Assembly (NCBI GenBank): GCA_946532115.1
Contig: CAMNBC010000006.1
Coordinates: 1 to 41,574 of the forward strand
From: an uncultured Treponema sp.
Lineage (GTDB): Bacteria; Spirochaetota; Spirochaetia; Treponematales; Treponemataceae
Length of the DNA: 41,574 nt
Direction: 5' to 3'
The translations under genes were made by a program, and so were the position numbers. Under the pieces are notes generated by a model that was not told where the DNA came from, did not search any database, and saw only the letters and a list, made by a program, of their open reading frames with translations. Positions within the stretch are counted from its first letter, which is position 1. Each line of letters begins with the position of its first letter. Shown piece after piece: positions 27,655 to 36,520 of this stretch.

Positions 27655-29340
27655 ATGTCACACTTATCAAGAAAAAATCTTAGATTATTGCTTTTAACAA
27701 TTCTTGCAGTAACTTGTATATTAGTCCTAAAATATTCAAACTTTATTCCTTTCAATATAGGCTCTATAAGACTTCCAGAATCAACAATTGGCGGAGTCTT
27801 TTCCGGCACATTGTCGCTCATTTGTATTCTGCTTGTTTTTGTTGATTATAAAAACGGCTTTAAAATAGCCCTGGTTCTAAATCTCATTTCTTCTGGAAAC
27901 CTGATTTTCGGAATGATAATGACTTACATTCATACTAAAATTCTTGCAAGGGCAATAGTCTCAATGCCTGGAGTAGTAACAAATATTGTTTCCCTCATTA
28001 CCCTTGTTACAATCTTTTTCTTCTATAGTAAATTATCTGTAAGCAATATGACAGATTATATAACAGGACAGGGAAACCGCCGAAATTATGTAAAAGAAGT
28101 AAATGAACATATAGAATCAAAAAAATCTTTTACACTGGCTTGTATTGAACTTGAAGATTTTAAGCACACAGTTGATTTATACGGAATTCAGGCAGGAGAC
28201 TTTCTGCTGAAAACGGCTGCCGAAAAACTTAAATCCATTTTGAATAAAAAGGATAAACTTTTCAGAATTACAGGCTCCACTTTTGCAATCATTTTTGAAC
28301 CTGGAGAATCTCCGGAAGAGAGACTCAAAAATGTAATTAATGCAGAAAATGTAATAATTCCTTTTGACTCAGATGATGATTCTACAACAGAAACAACCTG
28401 TATTCTTTCACTTTGTGCCGGTATTGTTTATTCGCACCCTCCATACAATTATACAAAAACCGCTTCTACCGTACTTAGAGATGCAGAAACGGCTCTTACC
28501 TCTACCCGTAACATGTCAGAAAATAAAATCTGTATTTACAATGAAAATATGGAAAATTCAGAATTAAAACAGAGGGAAGCTGAATTTCTGGTAAAAGAAG
28601 GTCTTAAGAAAAACTATTTTTATCTTGTATACCAGCCTCAGTTTTCTACAGATGAAAAAACTTTGCGTGGCTTTGAAACTCTGATTCGCTGCAGAAAACA
28701 AGACTGTTCAATTGTAAGTCCAGATTCTTTTATTCCGGCTGCAGAAAAGTCAAATCTCATTATGAAAATTGATGAATTTGTTCTTAAAACTGCAATGACA
28801 GAATTCAAGCCCGTACTTGAAAAGTCGGATCTTGATTTGACTATTTCTATAAATGTTTCCGCTAAAACAATGTGTAGCAAAAATTTTTCATCAAAAATGA
28901 AGTCTTTAATTGATGAACTTCATTTCCCGGCAGAAAAGCTTGAAATTGAAATCACAGAATACTCTTTTGCAGAATCAGTAGACACTACTATTTCCAATAT
29001 AAAGACCTTGCATGAAATGGGTGTTCATATTGCTATTGATGATTTTGGCACAGGTTATACTTCTATAAAACAGCTGATGACTCTACCTATTAACCTTTTA
29101 AAAATTGACAAAAGTCTGATTGATGATATTGAAACAAGTCAGAATATGCGTGACATTGTAGATTCTGTAATTTACATGGGACACATTATGAATTGCGAAG
29201 TAATTTCTGAAGGTGTTGAAAAAGAAGATCAGCTGGACATTTTACGCGAACATAAATGTGACTTTATCCAGGGCTTTGTATGGGGTAAGCCTATGGATTT
29301 TGAAGATGCAAAGACATTGTGTCAGCAGGAAGAATTCTAA
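27655..29340 (+). CDS. Membrane GGDEF/EAL protein (degenerate GGDEF, apparently intact EAL)
   Basis: ITGSTFAIIF at the GGDEF position; LVYQPQF...GFETLIR...EIEITE...IDDFGTGYTSI...LKIDKSLI...EGVE...QGF. Confidence 0.88.
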   Translation: MSHLSRKNLRLLLLTILAVTCILVLKYSNFIPFNIGSIRLPESTIGGVFSGTLSLICILLVFVDYKNGFKIALVLNLISSGNLIFGMIMTYIHTKILARAIVSMPGVVTNIVSLITLVTIFFFYSKLSVSNMTDYITGQGNRRNYVKEVNEHIESKKSFTLACIELEDFKHTVDLYGIQAGDFLLKTAAEKLKSILNKKDKLFRITGSTFAIIFEPGESPEERLKNVINAENVIIPFDSDDDSTTETTCILSLCAGIVYSHPPYNYTKTASTVLRDAETALTSTRNMSENKICIYNENMENSELKQREAEFLVKEGLKKNYFYLVYQPQFSTDEKTLRGFETLIRCRKQDCSIVSPDSFIPAAEKSNLIMKIDEFVLKTAMTEFKPVLEKSDLDLTISINVSAKTMCSKNFSSKMKSLIDELHFPAEKLEIEITEYSFAESVDTTISNIKTLHEMGVHIAIDDFGTGYTSIKQLMTLPINLLKIDKSLIDDIETSQNMRDIVDSVIYMGHIMNCEVISEGVEKEDQLDILREHKCDFIQGFVWGKPMDFEDAKTLCQQEEF

Positions 29341-30113
29341 TTAAATCTCACGCTTTCACATTCCGGGAGCTCTATAATTTTTCTGTCTTTTATAGTAAGA
29401 CGTACAAGTTCGCCTTTTTCATTTTCGGTGCGGTATAAGCCGTCTGGTGGGAGCAGCTGCTTGAATTTTTCGTAACCGGCACGGCGGAGTGTGGCGATGT
29501 CTAATTCATATGGCCGTTCCAGAAGCTCATTTGCCGTTGTAAAAAATCCTTTCTGAATCATAGTACGGATATAAGAAGAACTGATTCTCTCCTCTTCTTC
29601 AGTTCCTTCCCTAAAATAAACAGGATCCATAAAAATAGTCTCAACCCCGTTTTTATTTGCCCAATAACGGATTGCCTGAGCATCCGTAGCACCTTTATAG
29701 CCGCAACGGAAATCAATTCCCTCTGCAAGAACTTCCATATTACAGACATTCAGAAGAATATTCAGAAAATCAGCACCCATCATACTGGCAAAAGAATCAT
29801 CAAAATCTACAACGATTACAAAATCCAGCCCGATTTTTTCAAAAAGAGCTATTCTTTGAGAAAGTGTAGAAAGATCTCCCATATAATCACTGCTGTGCTT
29901 TATACCAGGAAGTGGTCGCGAAAACGAAACGACACCAGACTTTAAGCCCTTTTCGCGGCAGGCGGTCTTGAGTTTTTCTATCAACAGTTTATGCCCCTTA
30001 TGCAGACCATCAAAACTGCCAACAGAAATGCCGGTTTTAGCACCGCCCAGGAATTCATCTGCTGTATCCCCGTTTAATATAGAAAGAATATCATTCCAGG
30101 TAAAAAGTTTCAT
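29337..30113 (-). CDS. RibF-type FAD synthetase domain protein apparently without riboflavin kinase domain
   Basis: VGSFDGLHKGHKLLIEKL...FVIVVDFDDSFASMMGADFL...GIDFRCGYKG...ISSSYIRTMI; C-terminus short. Confidence 0.8.
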   Translation of the reverse strand: MKLFTWNDILSILNGDTADEFLGGAKTGISVGSFDGLHKGHKLLIEKLKTACREKGLKSGVVSFSRPLPGIKHSSDYMGDLSTLSQRIALFEKIGLDFVIVVDFDDSFASMMGADFLNILLNVCNMEVLAEGIDFRCGYKGATDAQAIRYWANKNGVETIFMDPVYFREGTEEEERISSSYIRTMIQKGFFTTANELLERPYELDIATLRRAGYEKFKQLLPPDGLYRTENEKGELVRLTIKDRKIIELPECESVRFN

Positions 30114-30211
30114 ATTTTGTATTATATCACTTTACTAATAAAAAAAATAGTTATATAATTATTTAGTGTAAATAAAGAACTTTAGTAATACTAAATTTGC
30201 GAGGTTTAAAT

Positions 30212-31237
30212 ATGGCAACTAAAAAATTGGACTGGGGCAATCTGCCTTTCGGCTACATGGAAACATCAAAAAGCTATGTAGCAAACTGGAAAAATGGTGA
30301 ATGGGATGAAGGAAAACTCACCTCTGACCATACAATCAAAATCAACGAGTGTGCAGGTGTATTGCAGTATGCACAGACTTGTTTTGAAGGATTAAAAGCC
30401 TACACAACAGAACACGGCGATATCGTTACATTCCGTCCTGACTTAAACGCTGAGCGTATGGAAAATTCCTGCAAGCGTCTTGAAATGCCAGTTTTCCCAA
30501 AAGAGCGCTTTATTGAAGCTGTTCTTCAGACTATTGAAGCAAACAAGGACTGGGTTCCACCTTACGGAAGCGGTGCAACTCTTTACATTCGTCCATATAT
30601 GTTCGGTTCAAGCGCAGTTATTGGTGTAAAACCAGCTGAAGAATATCAGTTCCGTATTCTCGTAACTCCTGTTGGACCATACTTCAAAGGCGGTGTAAAA
30701 CCTATTAAAGTACGCCTTTCAGACCTCGACCGCGCTGCTCCTCATGGAACAGGTGATATCAAAGCTGGTTTGAACTATGCAATGTCTTTGCATAACATCG
30801 TAGATGCTCACAACAACGGCTATGCAGAAAATATGTATCTTGATCCTGCTACTCACACTTACCTCGAGGAAACAGGTGGAGCAAACATTCTCTTTATCTC
30901 AAAGGACGGAAAACTTGTTACTCCAAAATCTGACTCTATTCTTCCTTCAATCACACGCCGCTCGCTTGTAATTGTTGCTAAAGAATATCTTAAGATGGAA
31001 GTTGAAGAAAGAAAGATTCACAAGGATGAACTTGCTGATTTCGTAGAATGTGGTCTTTGTGGTACAGCAGCCGTTATTTCTCCGGTTGGTGAAATTGATG
31101 ATCACGGAAAACAGATTATCTACAACGAAGGAAAACAGGAAATGGGTCCTAAGTTGAAGGAAATCTATGATACTTTGACAGGTATCCAGATGGGTAGACT
31201 TCCAGCACCAGAGGGTTGGGTATATACTATCAATTAA
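30212..31237 (+). CDS. ilvE: Branched-chain amino acid aminotransferase
   Basis: LDWGNLPFGYMETSKSYVANWKNGEWDEG; YAQTCFEGLKAY; NMYLDPATHTYLEETGGANILFI. Confidence 0.93.
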   Translation: MATKKLDWGNLPFGYMETSKSYVANWKNGEWDEGKLTSDHTIKINECAGVLQYAQTCFEGLKAYTTEHGDIVTFRPDLNAERMENSCKRLEMPVFPKERFIEAVLQTIEANKDWVPPYGSGATLYIRPYMFGSSAVIGVKPAEEYQFRILVTPVGPYFKGGVKPIKVRLSDLDRAAPHGTGDIKAGLNYAMSLHNIVDAHNNGYAENMYLDPATHTYLEETGGANILFISKDGKLVTPKSDSILPSITRRSLVIVAKEYLKMEVEERKIHKDELADFVECGLCGTAAVISPVGEIDDHGKQIIYNEGKQEMGPKLKEIYDTLTGIQMGRLPAPEGWVYTIN

Positions 31238-31250
31238 CAGAAAATAAATT

Positions 31251-31325
31251 TCTCACAGAGAACACAGAGGCCACAGAGAGGAAATTATAAATCACCTGCT
31301 CTGTGGCCTCTTCTGCTCTGTGAGG
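31251..31325. repeat. CACAGAG-type long palindrome, copy 2
   Basis: tctcacagagaacacagaggccacagag ... ctctgtggcctcttctgctctgtgag. Confidence 0.8.
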
Positions 31326-31356
31326 GACTAGTTCCGACGGGAGCCAGTCATATTAT

Positions 31357-33114
31357 TTATCGCACTTTTCTCAAGAACGCATCCTTAAATCCATAAGACT
31401 TAAATCTTTCAAGTACAACCTTATATTCATCCATAGTAACTGGTCCAATAAGTATCTGTTTATTCTTACCGCCAGCCATTGGAACGATGGTAATCGGATA
31501 GTTATTACCATACTTATTGATAACCTCAAGAATATTATCGTCTGAACCATATACTGCAATCTGAATATAGTATTTTCCAGACTCAAGGTCTTTAAGACTT
31601 GGAACAATATATTTGTCATAAGAAGTTGCAGCTGCAGGTGTCGGCTCGACTGCCTCTTCTACAGGCTTTGGTTCTTCTTCAACTGCAGCCTCTTCTGTTT
31701 CTACAGGAGTAAGGTTGAATACATCATCATTAAGTGCATCAAGCTCATCTTCAGCTACAAGGTCCTCAACTTCATCATTATCACCAGGCTCTTCAATTGT
31801 CTCTTCTACAGCTTCTTCTTTTTCTTCTTCAACAGGTTCTGGAGGATTTGAATCTGCAGGCACAAGAACTATTGCCTCATATTCTTCTTCGAATGATTCT
31901 GCGGGAGTTTCCTCTGCAGGAAGCTCATCGAGTTCGTCTGCATCAAAAGCTTCTTCATTTAAGGCCTCTTCTTCTACAGACGGCTCTTCTGCAATTGTTT
32001 CTTCAGGTTCTTTAGTTTCTTCTTCAATTACAGGAGCTTCTTCTTCAGGAATATCATCTTCAAATGCCTCTTCAGCAGGAGTTTCCTCTTCTATAGATTC
32101 TTCTTCAAGTTCTTCTTCTACAGGTGTTTCTTCAGCTTCTGGAAGTTTTTCTTCTTCTACAGCTTCGTATTCTTTTTCCTCCGGTTGTTCTTCAAGAGGT
32201 TCTTCTTCAAAAGCTTCTTCCTCTACAGTTTCCTCTGCTTCAGGTTCTTCTTCTGCTTCTTCAGCAGGTTCTTCTTCTGCAGGTACTGTTTCTTCTGGAA
32301 CAGAGTCTTCTTCTATCTCTTCCTCAGGTATTGCTTCTTCAGGAACTTCTTCTTCAAAGTCTTCTTCCTGTTCTTCCAGAGGCTCTTCTTCAACAGCAGA
32401 TTCCTCAACGGCTGATTCTTCTACAGGAGCTTCTTCTTCAACTTCTGTTTCTTCAACAGGAGATTCTTCCATTTCTTCTTCTAAACTTTCTTCTGTTTCT
32501 TCAGCAGGTTCTTCTGCAAACTCCTCTTCCACAGGTTCAGTTTCTTCTGCAAAAGCTTCTTCTGTTTCTTCAGCTTCCGGAGCTTCAGCTGCAGTTTCTG
32601 ACTCAGCAGGCTCTTCAGTTTCTTCAAATTCTTCAACAGGAGTATTTTCTTCTGCCTCCGGCTCTTCAAAAGCTTCAGAATTTTCTTCCGCGCCTATTGA
32701 TTCAAAACTTTCGTCATCATTATCATCCAAATCTGTAGTGGACTTAGAAATTACAGCATTTCCATAGACTCTATCTTCCTGTCCGGAACGCTTTGTAATT
32801 TTTACAATATTATTTGAGCCCTTTTCTATTCCCATTGCCTGTGCAGCTTCAGGAGAGAGCATTATTGCAACACCTTCGGAAGGGTCAAGCGCACCAATTA
32901 CGAGAATATCTACAGTTGAATCTCCGGCAATGTTTGTTACGCTGATAATATCACCCGGCAGATATCCTACCGTTTTTGCAAAAAGTCCCTGCGGGAAAAC
33001 GCCATCATCAACAACAACTGCCCTTCCATCGAGAGAAGGACTGAATGATGCGAACATAAGACATCCTGCAGTAACAACCAGAATCTTCAATAAGTTTTTG
33101 ATTTTATTTTTCAT
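31357..33114 (-). CDS. Exported protein: N-terminal RlpA-like barrel, long Glu-rich linker, C-terminal SPOR domain
   Basis: Signal sequence; GRAVVVDDGVFPQGLFAKTVGYLPGDIISVTNIAGD; about 340 aa of E/A/P/V repeats; KYYIQIAVYGSDDNILEVINKYGNNYPITIVPMAGGKNKQILIGPV. Confidence 0.75.
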   Translation of the reverse strand: MKNKIKNLLKILVVTAGCLMFASFSPSLDGRAVVVDDGVFPQGLFAKTVGYLPGDIISVTNIAGDSTVDILVIGALDPSEGVAIMLSPEAAQAMGIEKGSNNIVKITKRSGQEDRVYGNAVISKSTTDLDDNDDESFESIGAEENSEAFEEPEAEENTPVEEFEETEEPAESETAAEAPEAEETEEAFAEETEPVEEEFAEEPAEETEESLEEEMEESPVEETEVEEEAPVEESAVEESAVEEEPLEEQEEDFEEEVPEEAIPEEEIEEDSVPEETVPAEEEPAEEAEEEPEAEETVEEEAFEEEPLEEQPEEKEYEAVEEEKLPEAEETPVEEELEEESIEEETPAEEAFEDDIPEEEAPVIEEETKEPEETIAEEPSVEEEALNEEAFDADELDELPAEETPAESFEEEYEAIVLVPADSNPPEPVEEEKEEAVEETIEEPGDNDEVEDLVAEDELDALNDDVFNLTPVETEEAAVEEEPKPVEEAVEPTPAAATSYDKYIVPSLKDLESGKYYIQIAVYGSDDNILEVINKYGNNYPITIVPMAGGKNKQILIGPVTMDEYKVVLERFKSYGFKDAFLRKVR

Positions 33115-33127
33115 ACCCTACCCATCC

Positions 33128-33634
33128 TTAGGCTTTATTTGCTTTTAACGCAGTATTAATCTGAAATACCAGATCTTCTGAAATCTTACTAAGATTATTT
33201 TTCTTTGTGCGGTCAATCTTTAAATTTTTTAAGGATTTTTCTGCAATCTTTACACCGCTTTTAGCAGATGCAATAGTAAAATCTATTTTATACAAGTCTG
33301 AACTTGCCGAAAGAGTTTTATCAGTGCGTTCGTAATAAAGTTTTATCTGAATAAAATAATCAGAAAAACCATTGAACGCTTCTCCGGTTCCAATTTTAAA
33401 CAGCCGATCGTCCTGACTTTCTGAATCAGAAATTGCAGCATCGGAATTTGTTACAATGTAACCATACTCAAAAAAAGTATTTAGTACAGAATCTTCAATT
33501 ATCATCGAATCTTCCGTTACATTATCTGCGCTGTCATCGTGCTGCACAATCTGAAAAGAAATCTGATTTGCAAAACACAAGGTCGCACTTAAAAGTAAAG
33601 CGGAAAAGACTGCAATTCTTTTAAAATTCCCCAT
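33128..33634 (-). CDS. Hypothetical exported protein
   Basis: MGNFKRIAVFSALLLSATLCFA signal peptide; start at 33634 preceded by GGGGTG. Confidence 0.7.
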   Translation of the reverse strand: MGNFKRIAVFSALLLSATLCFANQISFQIVQHDDSADNVTEDSMIIEDSVLNTFFEYGYIVTNSDAAISDSESQDDRLFKIGTGEAFNGFSDYFIQIKLYYERTDKTLSASSDLYKIDFTIASAKSGVKIAEKSLKNLKIDRTKKNNLSKISEDLVFQINTALKANKA

Positions 33635-33780
33635 TGGTACACCCCGTTTGAGCAAAATGCTCTGGCCGGACACAATACTCCGACTCTTATTATTTTAATC
33701 GGTGAAAAATAAATGCAGGTTTAGAGATTTTTATGACAATTTCTTTCTAATGTGATAAAATAAACCTAAGGGTTGGGAAA

Positions 33781-35283
33781 ATGGAAAAAAGGATTTACAT
33801 CATTGGTGCCGGATTTGCAGGGCAAACCATTGCTGATGACATTAAACGAAAAAAAATATTTGGTAAAGTAAACGCTTTTATTGATGATAACAAAGATTTG
33901 ATTGGAACTTCAATTGACGGGATTCCGGTTCTTGGACCAATAAGTGGCGTTACATCTATTCTTTCCAATTCAGATTTAGATGAAGCAATTATTGCAATTC
34001 CTTCCGCCCCAACTGAACGAATACGTGAAATTTACGAAACTCTTACAGAAAACGGTTTTAATCACATAAAGATTTTACCTGGAATAAGTCAGGTTATAGA
34101 AGGAACAGCACACCTTGTACAGACCCGCGAAATTGACCCGCTCGATATTCTGGGGCGAACTCCTGTAACGATATCTCTTAAAGAAAGCCTGGGCTATTTG
34201 CGTGGAAAGCGCGTTTTTATAACAGGTGCCGGAGGCTCAATTGGTTCGGAATTAGCCCGACAGCTTTTGAGTGGAGGAGCTGAACGTCTTTATCTGTTTG
34301 GCCATGGTGAAAATTCCATATGCAGCATTTACCGCGAACTACGGCTTTTACAGGCAGAAGGTGTTGGTGAAAAAGCAACAATTGTTCCGATTATTGGTGA
34401 TATGCGTGACCGTGAATATGTTGATTATATTATCAGGCAGACACACTGTAATGTAATTTTCCATTGTGCGGCTTATAAACATGTACCTATGATGGAAGAA
34501 AATCAGGTTGCCGCAGTTGAAAACAATGTTTTTGGAACTAAAAATCTGCTTGACGCAGCATTGAAACACAATGTTGACCGTTTTGTTTTGATTTCAACAG
34601 ATAAGGCTGTTGCCCCAGTGAGTGTTTATGGGGTTTCAAAAATGCTTTGTGAAAAACTAGTTCTTAACGCAGCAAAAAAGGCTTCTAAGGAACAGGCATT
34701 TATGTTTGTGCGTTTTGGAAATGTACTTGGAAGCCGGGGGTCGATTTTACCACTGTTCCAGAATCAGATTAAGACCGGAGGCCCTATTACAATCACAGAT
34801 GAAAAGATGGAACGTTTTTTTATGACAATTCCGGAAGCCTGCTCATTAGTTTTACAGACAGGTGGTGTCGGAGAAAACGGAAAATCCTATCTGTTAGATA
34901 TGGGGGAGCCTGTAAAAATCATAGACCTTGCAAAGCAGATTATAAAGTTCTCGGGGCTTGAACCATACAAAGACATTGACATTAAAATTGTTGGTGCCCG
35001 CAAGGGCGAGCGACTTATTGAACCACTCTGGCTAAAAGAAGAAAATCCAACACCTACAAAATATAAAAAACTTTTACAGCTGGACAATAAAGAGTATACT
35101 AACGAACGTCTGGAAGTTTTACTTTCAGCTCTTCATCCAATTTGTTTTTATACAAAAGACCACGAACAAGAGTTCCGTGACAAAACCCGGCTTGTAAAGC
35201 TTTTGTGTGATGACTGTGAAAGCCTTCGGGATTTTTATGAAGAAATAAAAAACGACGGCCAGCTTCGTACTGATTTATTATAA
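33781..35283 (+). CDS. CapD/FlaA1/PglF-type nucleoside-diphosphate-sugar dehydratase/epimerase, no obvious TM domain
   Basis: FITGAGGSIGSELARQL; FHCAAYKHVPMME; STDKAVAPVSVYGVSK; FVRFGNVLGSRGSILPLF. Confidence 0.92.
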   Translation: MEKRIYIIGAGFAGQTIADDIKRKKIFGKVNAFIDDNKDLIGTSIDGIPVLGPISGVTSILSNSDLDEAIIAIPSAPTERIREIYETLTENGFNHIKILPGISQVIEGTAHLVQTREIDPLDILGRTPVTISLKESLGYLRGKRVFITGAGGSIGSELARQLLSGGAERLYLFGHGENSICSIYRELRLLQAEGVGEKATIVPIIGDMRDREYVDYIIRQTHCNVIFHCAAYKHVPMMEENQVAAVENNVFGTKNLLDAALKHNVDRFVLISTDKAVAPVSVYGVSKMLCEKLVLNAAKKASKEQAFMFVRFGNVLGSRGSILPLFQNQIKTGGPITITDEKMERFFMTIPEACSLVLQTGGVGENGKSYLLDMGEPVKIIDLAKQIIKFSGLEPYKDIDIKIVGARKGERLIEPLWLKEENPTPTKYKKLLQLDNKEYTNERLEVLLSALHPICFYTKDHEQEFRDKTRLVKLLCDDCESLRDFYEEIKNDGQLRTDLL

Positions 35284-35298
35284 CAAGAGGAAAAAACT

Positions 35299-36510
35299 AT
35301 GGCAGAAATAAAAGTACCTTTTCATAGAGCAGCAATTACAAAAGCAGAAGAAGATGCTGTCTTAGATGTTCTTAGAAGCGGCTGGCTTACAACCGGAAAA
35401 TATGCTCTTGAATTTGAAAAGAAATTCAGTGCTGCAGTAAGTAAAGGTGATGAAGCAGCTGGACGCGCACCAGTAATCAGTCTTGCAGTAAATTCAAACA
35501 CCAGCGGAATGATTCTTGCTATGGAAGCTTGTGGTGTTCGACAGGGAAAAGCTGTTATTACAACTCCATACACTTTTGTTTCTACTGCAGCTTGTGCCCG
35601 ACACTTAAATGCCGATGTTTTTTTTGCTGATGTTGAAAAAGACAACTACAGTATTGATCCAATTAAAATAGAAGAAATCTTAAAAAAACACGCAGACATT
35701 GTTCAGGCAATTGTTCCAGTTCATATTGCAGGAAATATCTGTAACATGGAACGTATTATGGAGCTTGCAAAAAAATATTCAACTCCAGAACACAAAATCT
35801 ATGTAATAGAAGATGCCGCTCACTCCTTCCCTTCTCCAACAAAAATGGGGTATGCAGGAACAATTGGAGACGCAGGAGTTTTTTCTTTTTACGTAACAAA
35901 AACAATTACAACCGCAGAAGGCGGAATGGTCTGCACAAGAGATGAAGCACTTGCCCGCCGCATGACAGTTATGCGAATGCATGGAATGGATCGCACAACC
36001 TGGGATCGCTACACAAGCCCGCGTGCAAGCTGGGAATATGACATTATTGCTCCGGGGTATAAATTCAATCTTCCAGATGTACTTGCGGCCCTTGGCTGCT
36101 GTCAGGTAGACCGTGCAGAACTTTTTTATGAACAGAGAAAACGTATTGTAGAAAAATATAATGCCGCTTTTGAAAAATCAGACTTTATTAAACTTCCGCC
36201 GGATGGCGAAGGTAACAGCTGGCATTTATACCTGATGCGCATAGTTCCCGAAAAACTTAAAATTACCCGTGATGAATTTGCAAAAAAAATGCAGGAAGCA
36301 GGGCTTGGCATTTCAGTTCATTTTATTCCAATTTTCCATTTTACTTACTGGCGTAAACTTTACCCGGATTTTACTGCACAAAACTATCCTAATGCAGAAC
36401 ATCAATACAGCACAACTATTACAATTCCACTTTTCCCTGACATGACAGATGAACAGGCCCAGTTTGTAATTGATACAATCTTAAAGATTGGAAACGAAAA
36501 CAGGAGATAA
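35299..36510 (+). CDS. DegT/DnrJ/EryC1/StrS sugar aminotransferase
   Basis: SGWLTTGKYALEFEKKF; TTPYTFVSTAACARHL; VIEDAAHSFPS; TKTITTAEGGMVCT; YKFNLPDVLAALG. Confidence 0.94.
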   Translation: MAEIKVPFHRAAITKAEEDAVLDVLRSGWLTTGKYALEFEKKFSAAVSKGDEAAGRAPVISLAVNSNTSGMILAMEACGVRQGKAVITTPYTFVSTAACARHLNADVFFADVEKDNYSIDPIKIEEILKKHADIVQAIVPVHIAGNICNMERIMELAKKYSTPEHKIYVIEDAAHSFPSPTKMGYAGTIGDAGVFSFYVTKTITTAEGGMVCTRDEALARRMTVMRMHGMDRTTWDRYTSPRASWEYDIIAPGYKFNLPDVLAALGCCQVDRAELFYEQRKRIVEKYNAAFEKSDFIKLPPDGEGNSWHLYLMRIVPEKLKITRDEFAKKMQEAGLGISVHFIPIFHFTYWRKLYPDFTAQNYPNAEHQYSTTITIPLFPDMTDEQAQFVIDTILKIGNENRR

Positions 36511-36520
36511 GCATAAACTA

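Noticed and set aside
31715-32767. 350-aa Ser-rich ORF on plus strand
   Set aside because: Antisense to the Glu-rich linker of 31357-33114; a GAA/GAG-rich sense strand gives TTC/CTC/TCT frames with no stops, so it is a composition artefact, as are 31734-32015 and 32124-32738.
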